Assembly (NCBI GenBank): GCA_905221605.1
Contig: CAJNDS010001369.1
Location: 517,501-547,363, forward strand
Direction of reading: 5' to 3'
From: Symbiodinium natans
Taxonomy: Eukaryota; Sar; Dinophyceae; Suessiales; Symbiodiniaceae
Length of the DNA stretch: 29,863 nucleotides
Part shown: positions 1 through 8,550 of the stretch, piece after piece
Position numbering within the stretch: position 1 is the stretch's first letter
How the letters are laid out: every line of letters begins with the position of its first letter
The notes under the pieces: model-generated
What the model was told of the DNA's origin: nothing
Seen by the model: the letters and a program-made list of their open reading frames with translations, nothing else
Database searches by the model: none
Translations under genes and position numbers: made by a program

Positions 1-140
1 TAAGATAATGAAGCATAGAGACTGAGGAAGTCCGGTCCCAAACCACCAAGTAACTGCATCTTGGCCACACTGATAGCAGGAACTCCGTCACCAGCACCCT
101 CCGCAAGAGCCATGCCTTCCTTGGCCAGCAGACGGTTCAT
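1..140 (-). CDS. possible partial exon or ORF open to the window edge, unrecognised
   Basis: Read on the minus strand, an ATG at 138-140 opens a frame of 46 codons that runs off the left edge without a stop. The product is rich in Ala, Gly and Leu (it begins MNRLLAKEGMALAEGAG) and looks more protein-like than its surroundings. An in-frame TGA lies one codon upstream of the ATG. That TGA is followed by GG, so the boundary could also be a 3' splice site (AG before GG), which fits intron-rich dinoflagellate genes. I recognise no family. It is too short to be sure it is coding. Confidence 0.25.
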   Translation of the reverse strand, partial: MNRLLAKEGMALAEGAGDGVPAISVAKMQLLGGLGPDFLSLYASLS

Positions 141-1680
141 CCCTCAGATGCCATGCAAGATCCGTGTGCGAGTGGGGTGAGCGAGTCAAGTAGGTGTTAC
201 AATTTGCAGTCTGCTCTGACTTGGCACGGAGCATCTTTGTATGGTGCAAACCAGAGCCAAAGGTCCAGCTGTATGCCCAGCTGCTCCTGTCAGCCTACGA
301 GGCGCATCAGAGCCCGTCAGAGCCCGTGTCAGAGCATGTCCGTTTGGAGCTGACTTTGTGAGGTGGCAACGCCCCAGGGCACAGCGCCGGGCCCTGGCGA
401 GCTCAACCTGGCTGTGCTCGAGGCAGAGAGTCAAGTGCTAGCAAGAGTCGTCAAGAGCAAGTAGTCGGGGGTCGGAAGTGGCTCAGCAACCTCATTGTGT
501 TCCAAGAGCAGGCCAATCTTGATTCCTGTATATAAACTTCCAGATACCTCCAGGCACCTCCATGCGCTGCTCCTAAGCCTGAAGCTTGGCAGACTTCACC
601 TGGTGCTCAGGCTGACTCGGCAGGTCACACAAGCAACTGAAGCATTGGAGTATGTCGGGGACATGTCGGAAACAATGCCATGGGCCAAGGCCAGCGGAGG
701 CTTGGTCAGCCTCACCCGAGGACGACTTCGAAGCCGTCGCTTTGGGCGTGCAGGCACCCAGTCGAAACCAGATCCACAATCTGCGAATACCTGTGCATTC
801 CGTGCTCTGCGCAAGACCCGGCGCAGGCCGATTTCACATCGGAAGGCCGTCCCTTCCCAACATCACCGGCGAGAACAACGACTCTAAACGGAGCTTTTTG
901 AACTGATGCTTAGGTCACTTGGAAATGGAGATGACCCCTTCCTCCGCGCCAGAGGCCGCTACACTTTCTCAGCCTAAACAACGCTCTCAGCATGTCGAGC
1001 GTATTCAAAAATTCTATGTGTGGCGAACTTTGTTGGTCAAAACCTTCAAAACGAATCTCCAACGGTACACAGTGAAACTTTGCCAGGTTACAGTTCACAT
1101 CAGTTCACATGTGATGTTGGGCGCATGCCAAGCCGCCAACACAGGATCACGCGTCTGATGAGGAAACCGAAACAGGCCAGTTTCATGTGCTTGTGTAAAG
1201 TGTGTGCGATGGTGTGCGGGAACCTTGCGTTTTCTCCATGGACGGCTACTGCACGAAAATCTTCAATAGGAGGCATCCATTGATAGGGTCTCTGCGTTGT
1301 CACGTTCGAAGTCAAGGAGCAGAGTCAGAAGCACTTCGTGTCTTGGCGCGCTACCCAGTGCAGTGATGGGGTTCCAGCAGAAGTCAGAACTCGTGAAGCG
1401 ATATCTTTGGGTTTTTGGGAATCCCTATTAGATGCGCAGCTGAGCTTTGGAGTAAGGCTGAAGCACAGCCAAAGGTCGACGATGTCTTCACGTGATATGC
1501 GCACGGGGGAGCATCCAAAAAGATGTGCAAGAGTCGCACGCACATAATAAGGTTGTCAAAGTGCCGGAATCCAACAAAAGGAAAAACTGAACTTGCTTCT
1601 TTGTCACGAAAGCTAGCTCCTTGCGAGAGTTGTCGCTTCCAACCTTTCTCTCTTGTCTTCAAGTGGGTCAACAAGCGACC
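141..1680. other. unique sequence without a recognisable gene
   Basis: Mixed-composition unique DNA. Open frames exist on both strands, the longest being 130 codons at 495-887 on the plus strand. They overlap one another in several frames and show no motif I know. The frame at 652-906 is the most protein-like, but I cannot support a gene. No telomere-type repeats occur here, unlike everything right of the N gap. Confidence 0.5.
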
Positions 1681-1727
1681 CCGACCCTTGACTGCGGGGT
1701 CGGGGGCGTGCGACCCCCCCCCCCCAG

Positions 1728-1926
1728 CCCCTTAAAGATTGAGTTCGCCAATCTTCGCCCCCCCCCCCCCCCCTCAGGTTGCGTTAATTTCATTTCAGAG
1801 AGGGGGGTGTACCCCATTCTACCCCCCTTAACGAATTGAGTCTGCAATCTTTCCCCCCCCCCCCCCACTTCCCCTCAGGGTTGCGCCAATTGATTTAAGG
1901 AGGGGGGGGGACGTGTACCCCACTTT
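1728..1926. repeat. two tandem copies of a ~97-bp unit containing long poly-C runs
   Basis: Copy A starts near 1728 (CCCCTTAAAGATTGAGTTCG) and copy B near 1825 (CCCCTTAACGAATTGAGTCTG-like). Both run in the same order: an AATCTT box, a poly-C run of about 14-18 bases, a CCTCAGGTTGCG or CCTCAGGGTTGCG box, then a GGGGGG run followed by GTGTACCCCA. A partial third unit may precede copy A near 1690-1728. The C runs are long enough to be unstable and error-prone in assembly. Confidence 0.7.
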
Positions 1927-1973
1927 ACAGCCAGAATCCCCACTTCACAACCAGAACCCCCGCTTTGCAACCC
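1922..1973 (+). repeat. 20-bp tandem repeat (ACTTTACAGCCAGAATCCCC type)
   Basis: Two full 20-bp units (1922-1941 and 1942-1961) and a partial third (1962-1973) directly follow the poly-C repeat. Related units lie in opposite orientation at about 2262-2342. The two clusters therefore form a loose inverted pair about 300 bp apart. Confidence 0.6.
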
Positions 1974-2261
1974 GTGAGCCTTTCCAGAACGCCGACATAC
2001 GCCGACCAAGCTGCTTGACAGGACTTTATACTTAAACCCGAAACTTGCAATACCAAACCCTAAACTGCACTAAACAGACAGACAAACAGGCAGAAAGAAA
2101 AAGAAACGGCACCAGCAGACACCTGACAAGGGAAAAGCATCTCCAGTGGCCCATTGGCAAGCATCAGTTGGCACCCCTCACCAAAGGGGCCTGATGCTGC
2201 CGCAGGTAACCGCCTGCTTAGACAGAGAGAATTGTTTGTGCACTTGTGAACTAGGGATTCT

Positions 2262-2342
2262 CAGATTGTCGAGCTGTAAAGTAGGGATTCTGATCTTGAT
2301 AATGGTGTTCGCGGTTGTAAAGTGGGAGTTCTGGTTGTAATA
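2262..2342 (-). repeat. inverted, diverged copies of the 20-bp unit
   Basis: GTAAAGTAGGGATTCTG (2275-2291) and TTGTAAAGTGGGAGTTCTGG (about 2315-2334) are reverse-complement relatives of the ACTTTACARCCAGAAYCCC units at 1922-1973. A more diverged trace (TTACAACTGAGG and CACAACCAG) lies near 4108-4140, beside the poly-G tract. Confidence 0.5.
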
Positions 2343-3106
2343 ATCTCGGGTGGGGGGGCCCATCTTTAAGGGAAAACCAGAAACCGTGATATCACAACCG
2401 CTTGTTAAGGTTACAAGTTTCCAACATTCCAAACCAGACTTGGGGGTCCTAACAGAAAAAGGGCCAAAAAAACAGGCAAACAAAATGGTTCCCCCCCGAA
2501 GGGCTGTCTTAGAGGAGGGTTGTTTGGGGCAGTGTTAATTCCAACTTGAGATTGCGGCTACGAAAGCTAGACAAACGCCGGACAGCGAAGCAATGCATTT
2601 TCGAGGGATGAAAGAGAAGCGCGGATGCGGTCAGCGCAGCCCAAGCCCAACCCTGCGCAGCAGAAGATGCATGTCCCCATATCTGCTCATGCACCCCGGA
2701 TCGATCATGAGCAGCTCATACGATTGCTTTTATTGTCGCCTAGCCGTGGCAGTTGAGAGTTCCCCGCCACTTAACAAAGCCTGTTGAATTGTCTGCAGCG
2801 TGCTCTTGGTATACGACTCACTCAATTTCTAAACACACAGCACGCAACACTAAATCAAAAGCAAGCCAGCAACGTGGCGCAAGCGTGGCGGCTAACTTTT
2901 GCCTCAAACGGCGCCCTCGAGAGACGTAGCGACAGTCCGGCACACTGCTGTCACGGTGCTGCTTTAACACCCATCCTCGGCTCTCGACGGCGCTTTTCGG
3001 GCATGCCGCGAGGCCTGGATCAGCTTCTGGTCTTGGCTGCTTCAGTCGGCTCTAACTGACAAGTGCCACTTAGTGAGAACGTCTGCAAGCTTTGACCAGG
3101 GAGTGA
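2343..3106. other. unique sequence between repeat zone and copia relic
   Basis: Mixed sequence with short G and C runs near 2350 and 2491. The open frame at 2784-3059 (91 codons, plus) has no recognised motif. It ends just before the copia-derived frame and could be a decayed upstream part of the same element, but nothing in it identifies one. Confidence 0.35.
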
Positions 3107-3912
3107 GGTAGTGCCATAGGACTGCCCTTGAGGCAGGCGGGCCTTGAAGTCTCTTCTGCGATCCCCCAAACGGGTATCCCTGTGATGCCCGAGTTGCTCC
3201 CGCCTGTGCCTGAAGAGAATGATGATGGAGGTTTGCTGGATGAGGCTCCTCGACCTATGGAACGCGACGATCCTCCTCTACCTCCTCCAGAGGTCACTTT
3301 GCCAAGAAGCCGCAGCGACTCCTACCTACGACATCGATCCCTACAAGCATTTTTCATGACTTCGATCGTCGGGATGGTTATGCGGTATGCGCCTGAGAGA
3401 ACGGGTCGCGCCGTAGAACCTGAAACTCCTTACATGTCGGATGCAGCGCTCTACGGGATTCCTCCCCTGGCCGAGAGCGTGCGCGTGGCACGGCTGAAGC
3501 GCATGAACAGCAACGGAGAGGAAGAGCACGAGGCCGACGTCGACGAGGACGAAAGTGATGACTGCTTCTTCATCTCCTCACGGGCAAGGCCACCAGGTCA
3601 GAAGTGAGATTGAAGGATCTATCCGAAGAAGATCGTCAGAAGTTCATCAAGTCCATGGCGAAGGAGTGGATGTCCTGGGAGAAGTTCAACGCCGTGGAAA
3701 AGCTAACAGCGCAACAATGCGAGGACCTCCCCAAGGACGTGAAGATCATTGGGACAAGGTGGGTTCGCGCAGACAAGAACTCTAAACCTCGTCTTCTTGC
3801 GCCGCTGCACGTTTCCAAGAACACCGGGAAGTCCAAGGAGCAGATTCTGAGAGAATTTCCCTTTGAGGCCAAGTCGAGACTCGTTGCGCAAGGACATCAA
3901 GAAGAAGGGAAC
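3107..3912 (+). pseudogene. fragment of a Ty1/copia-type retrotransposon polyprotein, frameshifted and truncated
   Basis: Two overlapping frames read as one broken protein. The first (about 3107-3585) encodes a Pro- and acid-rich linker (PELLPPVPEENDD, then an Asp/Glu-rich stretch) such as precedes the reverse transcriptase in copia Pol. The second (from about 3571) encodes the start of an RVT_2 domain. It has the order of copia elements: a helix with KEWMSWEKFNAVEKL, then LPKDVKIIGTRWVRADKN, then AKSRLVAQGHQEE, the equivalent of the YKARLVAKG block. Reading must change frame by one base near 3571-3585, and no start codon is convincing. Similarity stops at about 3912. The rest of the reverse transcriptase, including the YVDD active site, and RNase H are absent. 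Gag, protease and integrase are not seen upstream, and no LTR was found. It is a dead fragment. Confidence 0.75.
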
Positions 3913-4010
3913 GAGCTTGTTGGAGTCCCGAGGCCGCAACTTGAGACTGGGTCAGCGGATAGGGAGCTTGGATTTTCAGAGCCCAATGAGCGATTAAGAA
4001 GCCTGCAAAC

Positions 4011-4037
4011 GGGGGGGGGGGGGGGGGGGGGGGGGGG
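4011..4037. repeat. poly-G tract (27 bp)
   Basis: An uninterrupted G run follows the truncated copia fragment by about 100 bp and is followed by GAGGTGGGCC. The tract may be a breakpoint, and its length is likely unreliable in sequencing. Confidence 0.8.
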
Positions 4038-4344
4038 AGGTGGGCCTCCCTTTCCTCTGGGAAGAACAGAGGGGCCAGTTGGAGGATACCAAAACCAAGA
4101 AAGCGGTTATTACAACTGAGGACGCGGATAGCACAACCAGTGCCTTGCATGTTGGTATATATTGCAACAGGAGGCCATTCTGGCTCATGCGAATGGCCGC
4201 AGAATTTGGCGAACCCCTCAGGGTGTGTCTGGCTAGGTCAAGCTTCGAGGTCGAGGTAGAAGAGCTTTCTGATTTTTCTCGAAAGGCGTCACATATTTTT
4301 TGAGAGCAATTATTTCAAGGAACGAGTAACGAGTTATATTTATT

Positions 4345-4466
4345 TAAACAAGTTCTTGGTGTAGGGAATTTCTGCGGCCCACGACACAAAAGTCATGAGT
4401 AAATCATAGAAGCATTCTTGATATAGGGACTTCTGTGGCCTACATACATAAAAAATATGAGAATAT
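4345..4466 (+). repeat. imperfect tandem duplication, unit ~61 bp
   Basis: Copy 1 (about 4349-4408) and copy 2 (about 4410-4465) share the order TTCTTGRTRTAGGGA, then TTCTG(C/T)GGCC, then a purine-rich stretch ending in ATGAG. Copy 2 is shorter and more AT-rich. It lies in an AT-rich tail (4290-4763) that contrasts with the GC-richer rest of the window. Confidence 0.6.
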
Positions 4467-4763
4467 TAAAAATTATTGGGCAATCACTTGTAACATTACT
4501 GAGAAATGAACGTTTTTTGCAGAATCGAGTGTTCTTTCTGCAAAATCTATAGTTACGCTTTTGCTTTTGGGGTTTCTTTTTCATTTTCGAGGTTTGGTTT
4601 CGTACTATTGATAGGGAAAAACAACTCAGGGAGGATACGGGTCTGAGGAGATGAAAGTTATTTAAATTGAAGATATTTTTCAAAATTGCTTGGTATTTTG
4701 GGAAGATTCTATTTTAGGAAAGTATGAAGGAAGGTCTGAAATTCTGAATTCTAAAAACTCTAT
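4467..4763. other. AT-rich tail of the left contig, no gene supported
   Basis: T- and A-run-rich sequence. A 96-codon minus-strand frame at 4393-4683 is Lys-, Asn-, Phe- and Ser-rich only because the DNA is AT-rich, and I do not call it a gene. The sequence stops at the assembly gap. Confidence 0.5.
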
Positions 4764-4863
4764 NNNNNNNNNNNNNNNNNNNNNNNNNNNNNNNNNNNNN
4801 NNNNNNNNNNNNNNNNNNNNNNNNNNNNNNNNNNNNNNNNNNNNNNNNNNNNNNNNNNNNNNN
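4764..4863. other. assembly gap of exactly 100 N
   Basis: One hundred consecutive N. A round 100 is the conventional placeholder for a scaffold join of unknown length. The sequence class changes completely across it, from no telomeric repeats on the left to a pure telomere-type array starting at the first base on the right. Confidence 0.98.
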
Positions 4864-5073
4864 ACCCTAAGCCCTAAACCCTAAGCCCTAAGCCCTAAGC
4901 CCTAAACCCTAAGCCCTAAACCCTAAGCCCTAAGCCCTAGCCCTAAACCCTAAACCCTAAGCCCTAAACCCTAAGCCCTAAGCCCTAAGCCCGAAGCCCT
5001 AAGCCCTAAGCCCTAAGCCCTAAGCCCTAAGCCCTAAACCCTAAACCCTAAGCCCTAAGCCCTAAGCCCTAAA
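4864..5073 (-). repeat. telomere-type array, mixed CCCTAAG/CCCTAAA
   Basis: About 30 heptamers, with the CCCTAAG variant dominating. The array starts at the first base of the right contig and ends by running directly into GGGTTTC (5074), a head-to-head contact of CCCTAAA and GGGTTT. Confidence 0.95.
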
Positions 5074-5206
5074 GGGTTTCGGCTGTGGGGTATTCGGCTT
5101 TTGCTTGAACGGCAAGAAAAAATCCCCGCCGGCTTTAAATCGAAGCCACGGCCTTCGACACTTGACAAGTCGCCACACCTGATATGCCCTGAAGCCTCTT
5201 AGCCCT
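5074..5206. other. spacer, unique
   Basis: No gene. It contains a small hairpin, TCGAAG paired with CTTCGA around 5142-5160. Confidence 0.4.
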
Positions 5207-5260
5207 GGTTTAGGGTTTAGGGTTTAGGGTTTTGGGTTTTGGGTTTAGGGTTTAGGGTTT
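5207..5260 (+). repeat. telomere-type island, TTTAGGG with TTTTGGG variants
   Basis: Seven units, two of them TTTTGGG. Confidence 0.9.
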
Positions 5261-5698
5261 GTCACTGTATTGAGGGGCACCTTTAGACCACAAAGCCCAA
5301 ACCCGTCGCGCGAGTTCGCATTTTTGTCATCTGCACTTCGCAGTTGCGTGCAGCTCCTGCTTGCTTTGTGTTCTTAGTTTCTTTCGGCAGGCAGAAGCTT
5401 TCAACCCTCTCCCCTCCCCCCTTGGGAAAATATCAAGAGAAGCCGAGGCTGCGAGTGCTCTGCGACACCGTGCTGGAAGTGGACGCAGACCTGCGACTTG
5501 GGCCCATGGGTTCTGTAGAGGGTGGCAGGCAGTTGAGCTCTTCGAACCCCCAAGTCCCCCTATGGACCCTAGAATTTGGGTCATATACCCAAAACTACTA
5601 TAATTCCGATTAAGGTACATGAACCATAGACCCTTTTAGGGTGGATTTCATACACAAGGAAGTCCTAGAGACCCTATGAACCTAAAACCACCACCCTC
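5261..5698. other. spacer, unique, with a short dispersed motif
   Basis: Overlapping frames occupy both strands around 5327-5620 (89-97 codons). None is recognised. TTTGGGT and ACCCAAA form a 7-bp stem around 5576-5594. ATTCCGATTAAGG near 5600-5613, followed by CATAGACCCTTTTA, resembles the dispersed repeat at 16293-16335. Confidence 0.4.
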
Positions 5699-5815
5699 CA
5701 AACCCTAAACCCTAAGCCATGAACCCTAATGTAAGAGGTAGTAGTTCGGGGAACGTTTGGGGCAAGACTCCTGAACCCAGACTCTGAACCCTAAACCGCC
5801 AGAACCCTAAAGCGC
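5699..5815 (-). repeat. sparse degenerate CCCTAAA units
   Basis: Scattered CCCTAAAC, CCCTAAG and CCCTAAT units among other sequence (5699-5730, 5765-5813), not a clean array. Confidence 0.6.
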
Positions 5816-5883
5816 ATGATGTCAGTCCACATATGTTTTACCATAACCCCCCCCCCCCCCCCCAAAGCCCTAAAGTTCAAGAC

Positions 5884-6038
5884 GCCCTAATCCCTAAACC
5901 CTAAACCCTAAAACCCTAAACCCTAAACCCTAAACCCTAAACCCTAAACCCTCAACCCTGAACCCTGAACCCTAAACCCTAAACCCTAAACCCTAAACCC
6001 TACACCCTAAACCCTAAACCCTAAACCCTAAACCCGAA
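5884..6038 (-). repeat. telomere-type island, CCCTAAA
   Basis: About 21 mostly perfect CCCTAAA units with a few CCCTGAA, CCCTCAA and CCCTACA variants. It is preceded by a C run (5847-5863) and followed by a C-rich stretch and an A-rich (AAAT)n stretch to about 6082. Confidence 0.95.
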
Positions 6039-6203
6039 CCCCCCGCCCCCCCCTCAAAAAACAAAAAAATAAATAAATAAACTCAAAAACACCTTCCTTC
6101 CCAAAGCCCATGCAAGTCAGCCCCAGGAAGATTGTGGAGAAGTCCAAGCAGTCCCGGTGCATGCCGGCCACCCCAGGTTGCCGAAGCCTCGCCGCCCGCC
6201 TTC
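6039..6203. other. spacer, unique
   Basis: C-rich then A-rich low-complexity sequence, followed by about 110 bp of unique GC-rich DNA. No gene seen. Confidence 0.4.
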
Positions 6204-6689
6204 TTAGGGTTTAGTTTTTTTTTTTTTTGTGTTTTTTTTTTTTTTTTTTTTTGGGGGGGGGGGGGGTTTTAGGTTGTTTTTCGGGTTTTTAGGGTTTTTG
6301 GGGTGTGTTGGGTGTTTTTTAGGGTTTTTGGGGGTTTTTCGGTTTTTTTTTTTTTTGGGGGGGGGGGGGGGTTCGGGTTTTGGGGTTTTTTCGGGTTTTG
6401 GGTTTTTTTGGGGTTTTGGGGGGGTTTTTCGGGTTTTGTTAGGGGTTTTCGGGATTTTAGGGTTTTGGGGGGGGTTTTTGGGGTTTATAGGGTTTATAGG
6501 GTTTTAGGGTTTTTAGGGGTTTTAGGGTTTTAGGGTTTTTAGTGCTTTTAGGGTTTTTAGGGTTGTTAGGGTTTTTTGGGGTTCTAGGGATTTTGGGGTT
6601 TTGGGGGTTTTTAGGGTTTATAGGGTTTATAGTGTTCAGGGTTTAGGGTTTGTAGGGTTCAGGGTTTAGGGTTTAGGGTTGAGGGTTAA
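6204..6689 (+). repeat. long degenerate T/G-rich telomere-like tract
   Basis: Almost only T and G, with A at intervals. It starts and ends with clean TTTAGGG units, but between them holds runs such as a ~20-bp T run beside a 13-14-bp G run (6229-6267 and 6340-6371) and units such as GGGTTTTTCGG. It looks like a telomeric array expanded by slippage of its T and G runs. Apparent plus-strand frames (Phe/Gly-rich) here are an artefact of stop-poor sequence. Confidence 0.85.
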
Positions 6690-6904
6690 CCCTTCACTCC
6701 GAACCCAAGACCTACCCTCCTCCCCCCCCCCCGCCCCCTCCCCCTCAACGACAAGAACAAACAAGCAGGCAAAACACGGTAAACCTGCTTGACTTACAAA
6801 GCTTCAAGCAGAACTCTGCTCACGCCTATATCATGAACCCAAACGCAGGAAATGAAGCTATAGTCTATACGGGAACCTGACATGGATTCGGTAGCTTGGC
6901 AAAT

Positions 6905-7160
6905 GGCTTGGCAGCTGATGCTCAAAATGCTCGTGGCGGCTTGGAAACGGCTTGGCAGCTGATGCTCAGGACTCGCGGCCCTGCGGCGCTCATGATGCTC
7001 ACAGCCCTTCGGCGGCTTGGAAAGGGCTTTGGCAGCTGATGCTCGGGGCTTTTCGGCGGCTTGGAAAGGGCTTGCCAGCTGACGCTCGTGATGCTTTGGC
7101 AGCTGATGCTCTCATGATGCTTCCTGGTTTCTGTGGCTTGGCAACTGCTGCTCATGATGC
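6905..7160 (+). repeat. imperfect repeat, unit GGCTTGGCAGCTGATGCTC, about six copies
   Basis: Copies start near 6905, 6949, 7025, 7068, 7093 and 7134, at spacings of 25-76 bp. Two copies are preceded by the accessory box CGGCGGCTTGGAAAGGGC and others are followed by CTCATGATGC. Frames on both strands stay open through it (for example 6952-7164 plus and 6922-7278 minus), as expected of a repeat without stops. Coding is not shown. Confidence 0.7.
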
Positions 7161-7338
7161 TTGAAAGATTGGACACGCCGATGCAGGAGAGTGACACGCA
7201 AAGCGCGCCTCTCGGAAGATTTGGGTCGAAATGATTGAAACGCCGCACGCCGATGTGGGAACAGCGCTGTGACAGCAAAACGGGCCACTGGAAAGATTGA
7301 AACTACAAAGACTGAACACGCGGATGTGCAGTGACACG
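7160..7338 (+). repeat. second repeat, about three copies of an ATTGRAACRCCGATG-type unit
   Basis: Three diverged copies (about 7162-7205, 7212-7285 and 7290-7338). Each has a GAAAGATTG or GAATGATTG-like start, then ACACGCCGATG or ACACGCGGATG, then a GTGACACGC or GTGACAGC ending. It directly follows the first repeat, so a compound satellite fills 6905-7338. Confidence 0.6.
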
Positions 7339-7412
7339 CCCCATATTTAGGAATATTGCTAGCGGGCTTGTAAGGGCCTGCCAGAAGAATTGGCGTGCAA
7401 TCGCGGGTGGCT

Positions 7413-7571
7413 ACCCTAAACCCCAAACCCCAAACCCCAAACCCCAAACCCCAAACCCCAAACCCCAAACCCTAAACCCTAAACCCTAAACCCTAAGCCC
7501 TAAACCCTAAACCCTAAACCCTAAACCCTATACCCTAAACCCTAAACCCTAAACCCTAAACCCTAAACCCC
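7413..7571 (-). repeat. telomere-type island, CCCCAAA block then CCCTAAA
   Basis: Seven CCCCAAA units are followed by about 15 CCCTAAA units, so two variants are each homogenised in their own block. Confidence 0.95.
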
Positions 7572-7676
7572 AACACCTGAACAGCCCCACCCCAAGTCTG
7601 AATCGGTGCCTTCCGAGGATAAGGGCGCGAATCTCATCAGCTTGTTCAGCTCGGAGCTCGGACTCCATCCTCATCA

Positions 7677-7725
7677 GGGTTTTAGGGTTTAGGGTTTAGG
7701 GTTTAGGGTTTAGGGTTTAGGGTTA
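7677..7725 (+). repeat. telomere-type island, TTTAGGG
   Basis: Seven clean TTTAGGG units opposite in orientation to the preceding island, which ends 105 bp earlier. Confidence 0.95.
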
Positions 7726-7743
7726 TAGTAAAGTTGAGGTCAT

Positions 7744-7771
7744 AAGCACCCATGAACCTACAAGTAGGCCC
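7744..7771 (+). repeat. dispersed repeat copy (CATAAGCACCCATGAACCTAC)
   Basis: Closely matches 12164-12191, and more weakly 15910-15937, over about 28 bp ending in AAGTAGG or CAGTAGGG. The rest of the spacer to 7908 is unique and shows no gene. Confidence 0.6.
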
Positions 7772-7908
7772 CGCAGTAGTGGGTCGTGTCCACTCTACAA
7801 AGTCCTTTGCAACAAGTTGCCTACGAGGACAAGGGCGTCCGCCGCCGAGGGAGTGCACCCAATTTGCGCTAGATTCCGCTCGCTTCTACTAGTATCAAAG
7901 CATGAGGG

Positions 7909-7956
7909 CTTAGGGTTTGGGTTTTGGGATTTGGAGTTTGCGGTTTAGGGTTTAGG
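7909..7956 (+). repeat. degenerate TTTAGGG/TTTGGG island
   Basis: Units include TTAGGG, TTTGGG, TTTTGGG and TTTAGGG. Confidence 0.75.
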
Positions 7957-8311
7957 CAACTCGTATGCCTTTTGGGTCTTCCTCCTCCCACCTTTCCCCT
8001 GCCCTGAGGCCAGGAAGACCAAGAACACGTGGAGAACACTCTCAGGCAAAGCGCAGGCGGGTGTCGTGGGCGAATTGCTAGATGAACGGAGCTATAAAAG
8101 GGAAACATCGATTCTGGTAGGTACGTTTTCCTACTCTTTTCTTGAGGTTCCCTAGGTTCCATGAAAGTCACCATCTACAGTGAGATTGGTAATCTTCTTC
8201 ACTATAGGATCACGTTCAGGACTTGTTTTTCAGGTTCAGAACCCTACTGAACCGCAAAGCCCCAGCCCTAGATCCTACCCAACATCTTTCTTGATGGGCT
8301 ATTTGTCACAA
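7957..8311. other. spacer, unique
   Basis: About 350 bp without recognised coding. A minus-strand frame spans 7869-8174 but starts inside and reads through telomeric sequence. TATAAAAGGG at 8092-8101 is TATA-like, but no gene follows. Confidence 0.4.
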
Positions 8312-8387
8312 TCCCTAACCCGAAACCCTAAACCCTACACCCTAAACCCTAAACCCCACACCCTGAACCCTAAACCCTGAACCCTAG
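8312..8387 (-). repeat. telomere-type island, CCCTAAA variants
   Basis: About ten units with CCCTACA, CCCCACA and CCCTGAA substitutions. Confidence 0.9.
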
Positions 8388-8441
8388 ACATTGACAGGAC
8401 ACCCAGTCAAGAAGATGAGGGAGTCATGCTCTTCATAGCCA

Positions 8442-8477
8442 GTTTAGGGTTTAGGGTTTAGGGTTTAGGGTTTAGGG
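8442..8477 (+). repeat. telomere-type island, TTTAGGG
   Basis: Five perfect units. Confidence 0.95.
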
Positions 8478-8550
8478 CCAGCCTCAGCAGGAACACAGAG
8501 CATGCAAACTAGGACAGGGTCAACAATTAGTGGAGCTCAATGTCATCCCA

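Noticed and set aside
495-887. 130-codon plus-strand frame, the longest in the first 2 kb
   Set aside because: It overlaps several other open frames on both strands. No motif, no convincing start context and no neighbouring coding evidence.
4864-5073. A genuine chromosome-end telomere
   Set aside because: The array is only about 210 bp, is rich in CCCTAAG variants and continues into more islands of both orientations. Whether sequence beyond the gap is terminal cannot be seen here.
6229-6533. Plus-strand Phe/Gly-rich frames of 76-92 codons
   Set aside because: Translation of a T/G-only degenerate telomeric tract.
8092-8101. TATAAAAGGG, a TATA-box-like sequence
   Set aside because: No gene follows, and dinoflagellates generally lack canonical TATA promoters. 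One match is expected by chance.
8180-8380. Frames ending in NPKPxTLNPKP-type strings (also 21613-22131, 22742-22951, 26219-26413, 27643-27876)
   Set aside because: The Asn-Pro-Lys-Pro tails are CCCTAAA/CCCCAAA repeats read as codons, not protein domains.
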